A stretch of 6,408 bases of DNA from Nitrolancea sp040255925 (GTDB lineage Bacteria > Chloroflexota > Chloroflexia > Thermomicrobiales > Thermomicrobiaceae), in the NCBI GenBank assembly GCA_040255925.1, contig JBDZVX010000136.1, positions 1 through 6,408 of the forward strand, written 5' to 3'. Every line of letters starts with the position of its first letter. Position 1 is the stretch's first letter. Positions 5,222 to 6,408 of this stretch are shown piece by piece. The translations under genes and the position numbers were made by a program. The notes beneath the pieces were generated by a model that worked only from the letters and a program-made list of their open reading frames with translations, did not search any database and was not told the DNA's origin.

Positions 5222-5308
5222 GGCCACGGGGGCCACCCCTACCGAATCGGATAAACCCGGTAGGGGCAGGCCCCCGTGCCTGCCCTCTTCCCTCGTGCCT
5301 GCCCCTAC
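5222..5308. repeat. Mosaic of GC-rich inverted and direct repeats
   Basis: The arms at 5222-5244 and 5258-5280 form an imperfect hairpin of about 22 bp with two single-base bulges and a 13-nt loop. GTAGGGGCAGGC (5260-5271) is also perfectly complementary to GCCTGCCCCTAC (5297-5308), and CGTGCCTGCCC occurs directly repeated at 5275 and 5294. Competing pairings of this kind are typical of nested dispersed intergenic repeats. No U-tract follows, so I do not call a terminator. Confidence 0.75.
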
Positions 5309-5354
5309 TGACTGCCCGCCTATCCCGAAGACGCACCCCTGGCTGCCGGTTTCT

Positions 5355-5383
5355 TTGACGTTGGCCGTTTCCGCTGCTAGCAT
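5355..5383 (+). promoter_or_regulatory. Promoter for the M42 peptidase gene
   Basis: TTGACG (5355-5360), a 17-bp spacer and TAGCAT (5378-5383). The -35 has one mismatch and the -10 keeps the key T, A and final T. Transcription would start near 5390, about 40 nt before the gene, a normal leader length. Confidence 0.5.
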
Positions 5384-5431
5384 GCATAGGTTGCCACCGT
5401 GGTGTTTGATCCGGTGATCTGGAGGTTTCCT

Positions 5432-6408
5432 ATGCAATTCAACTTCGAGCTTGTCAAGCGGCTTTCCGAGGCAACCGGCATCGCCGGGCGCGAGGATGCC
5501 GTTCGTGAGATCGTACTTGCCGAGATGCGCCCGCTGGTCGATGAGTTGACGGTCGATCCCCTGGGTAGTGTGATCGGAACCAAGAAGGGGCGCGGCGGTC
5601 CCCGTGTCATGCTTGCCGCGCACATGGATGAGATCGGGTTCATGGTCAAGTTCATCGATGACTGCGGCTTCGTGCGCTTGCAGACGGTCGGCGGCTTTGA
5701 CGCGCGTGTCCTGCCCGCCCAACGGGTTCGCGTACACACCGAGGAGGGCGAGACGCTCCTCGGCGTGCTCCAGCCCGGAACTAAGCCGATCCACCTGCTG
5801 GCTAAGGATGAGATCACGGTGCCGAAGCTGGATGACTTCTATGTGGATCTTGGCCTCGGTGCCGACGAGGTGCGCCGGAAGGTCCATATCGGCGACATGG
5901 TAACGCTCGACCGGACGCTGGAGCGGGCCGGCCGGATGATCACCGGCAAGGCGCTCGATGACCGCATCAGCGTCTTCATGATGCTCGAGGTGCTGCGAGC
6001 GCTCGGTCCCCACGAGGTCGATGTCGTGGCGGTGGCGACGACGCAGGAGGAGGTCGGGCTCCGGGGAGCGCAGACGGCGGCGTTCGGCGTGAACCCGGAT
6101 ATCGGTATCGCTCTCGACGTGACGGTTGCCGCCGATACCCCCGGCGTTGGCGCCATCGATCAGGTGACGAAGCTCGGTCAGGGCGTCGCGATCAAGATGT
6201 TCGATTCGTCGCACATTCCCAACTACAAGCTGGTGCGTCACTTCCGGTCGATCGCCGAGAAGCATGGGATTCCCTACCAGCTAGAGGTGCTGCCCTGTGG
6301 CGGAACTGATGGCTCGGCGTTACAACGGGCACGGGCCGGCGCGCCGGCGATCACGATCTCGACCCCGACACGCTACCTCCACACGGTCAATGAGATGGCC
6401 CATATCGA
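5432..6408 (+). CDS. M42-family metallo-aminopeptidase, C-terminus cut by window edge
   Basis: A cytosolic two-metal aminopeptidase of the TET/M42 family, which removes N-terminal residues from peptides, usually as a tetrahedral dodecamer. The metal and catalytic residues appear in family order: H64 and D66 (AAHMDEIGF), the bridging aspartate at D176 (KALDDR), catalytic E206 and metal ligand E207 (TTQEEVGLRGA), D229 (ALDVT), the CGGTDGSAL loop, and H317 (PTRYLHT). The middle insertion (about 70-165) would be the usual beta-rich oligomerisation domain. The window holds 325 codons, and members run to about 340-360 residues, so only roughly 20-35 are missing. The ATG at 5432 follows GGAGG by 6 nt. 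Some relatives are labelled endoglucanase M or FrvX; the residues seen support a peptidase but not a substrate preference. No neighbour suggests a special pathway. Confidence 0.93.
   Translation, partial: MQFNFELVKRLSEATGIAGREDAVREIVLAEMRPLVDELTVDPLGSVIGTKKGRGGPRVMLAAHMDEIGFMVKFIDDCGFVRLQTVGGFDARVLPAQRVRVHTEEGETLLGVLQPGTKPIHLLAKDEITVPKLDDFYVDLGLGADEVRRKVHIGDMVTLDRTLERAGRMITGKALDDRISVFMMLEVLRALGPHEVDVVAVATTQEEVGLRGAQTAAFGVNPDIGIALDVTVAADTPGVGAIDQVTKLGQGVAIKMFDSSHIPNYKLVRHFRSIAEKHGIPYQLEVLPCGGTDGSALQRARAGAPAITISTPTRYLHTVNEMAHI

Noticed and set aside
4949..5254. 101-codon rightward ORF over the candidate sRNA
   Set aside because: Its ATG lies inside the promoter spacer, and the frame runs through the terminator and repeat hairpin.
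5066..6265. 399-codon leftward ORF opposite the peptidase
   Set aside because: Antisense shadow of a clear M42 gene in high-GC DNA; its sequence is His/Arg/Asp-rich without motifs.
1..6408. tRNA, rRNA, CRISPR array, transposase or integrase
   Set aside because: Scanning both strands showed no cloverleaf, no spaced repeat array and no recombinase motifs.

Overview
The window looks like chromosomal DNA from a moderately GC-rich bacterium, most likely a Chloroflexota of the Thermomicrobia/Sphaerobacter-Nitrolancea type. This placement is an inference. It rests on the heme A synthase-heme O synthase fusion, GC-rich short hairpin repeats of a kind common in that phylum, good Shine-Dalgarno sites, and a small secreted Cys/Trp/Tyr-rich protein next to an RHS-type gene. 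No taxonomic marker gene is present.

Layout. The left third (1-1222) reads leftward and looks like a short operon: an optional 13-codon leader ORF, a secreted four-cysteine protein of unknown function (558-1184), a 45-residue single-pass membrane protein missing from simple ORF calls (389-526), and the start of a YD/RHS-repeat ORF that runs off the left edge (1-361). An apparently gene-free stretch (1223-1583) follows. Next comes a leftward NarL/LuxR-type response regulator (1584-2260). Its reading frame is broken exactly at an 8-bp tandem duplication; removing one copy restores a normal 222-residue protein. The region 2261-2930 holds no convincing protein gene but carries two small palindromes and a promoter.

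The centre (2931-4739, rightward) is one 602-codon gene joining heme A synthase (CtaA) to protoheme IX farnesyltransferase (CtaB). These are the two membrane enzymes that convert heme B to heme O to heme A for aa3-type cytochrome oxidase. One of the four hallmark CtaA histidines is replaced by tyrosine.

The 3' spacer (4740-5431) is not empty. It contains a 13-bp hairpin behind ctaAB, then a near-consensus sigma-70 promoter followed about 95 nt later by a perfect 12-bp terminator hairpin. That pair outlines a candidate small RNA with a UCCCU-repeat stretch. A mosaic of inverted repeats follows, then a second promoter in front of the M42-family metallo-aminopeptidase gene (5432 to the right edge, C-terminus cut off).

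Working together: CtaA and CtaB act in series in heme A synthesis. The peptidase is probably a separate single-promoter unit for peptide turnover. The left operon looks like an accessory cell-surface/secretion module. The candidate sRNA lies between the two housekeeping genes and has no proven target.
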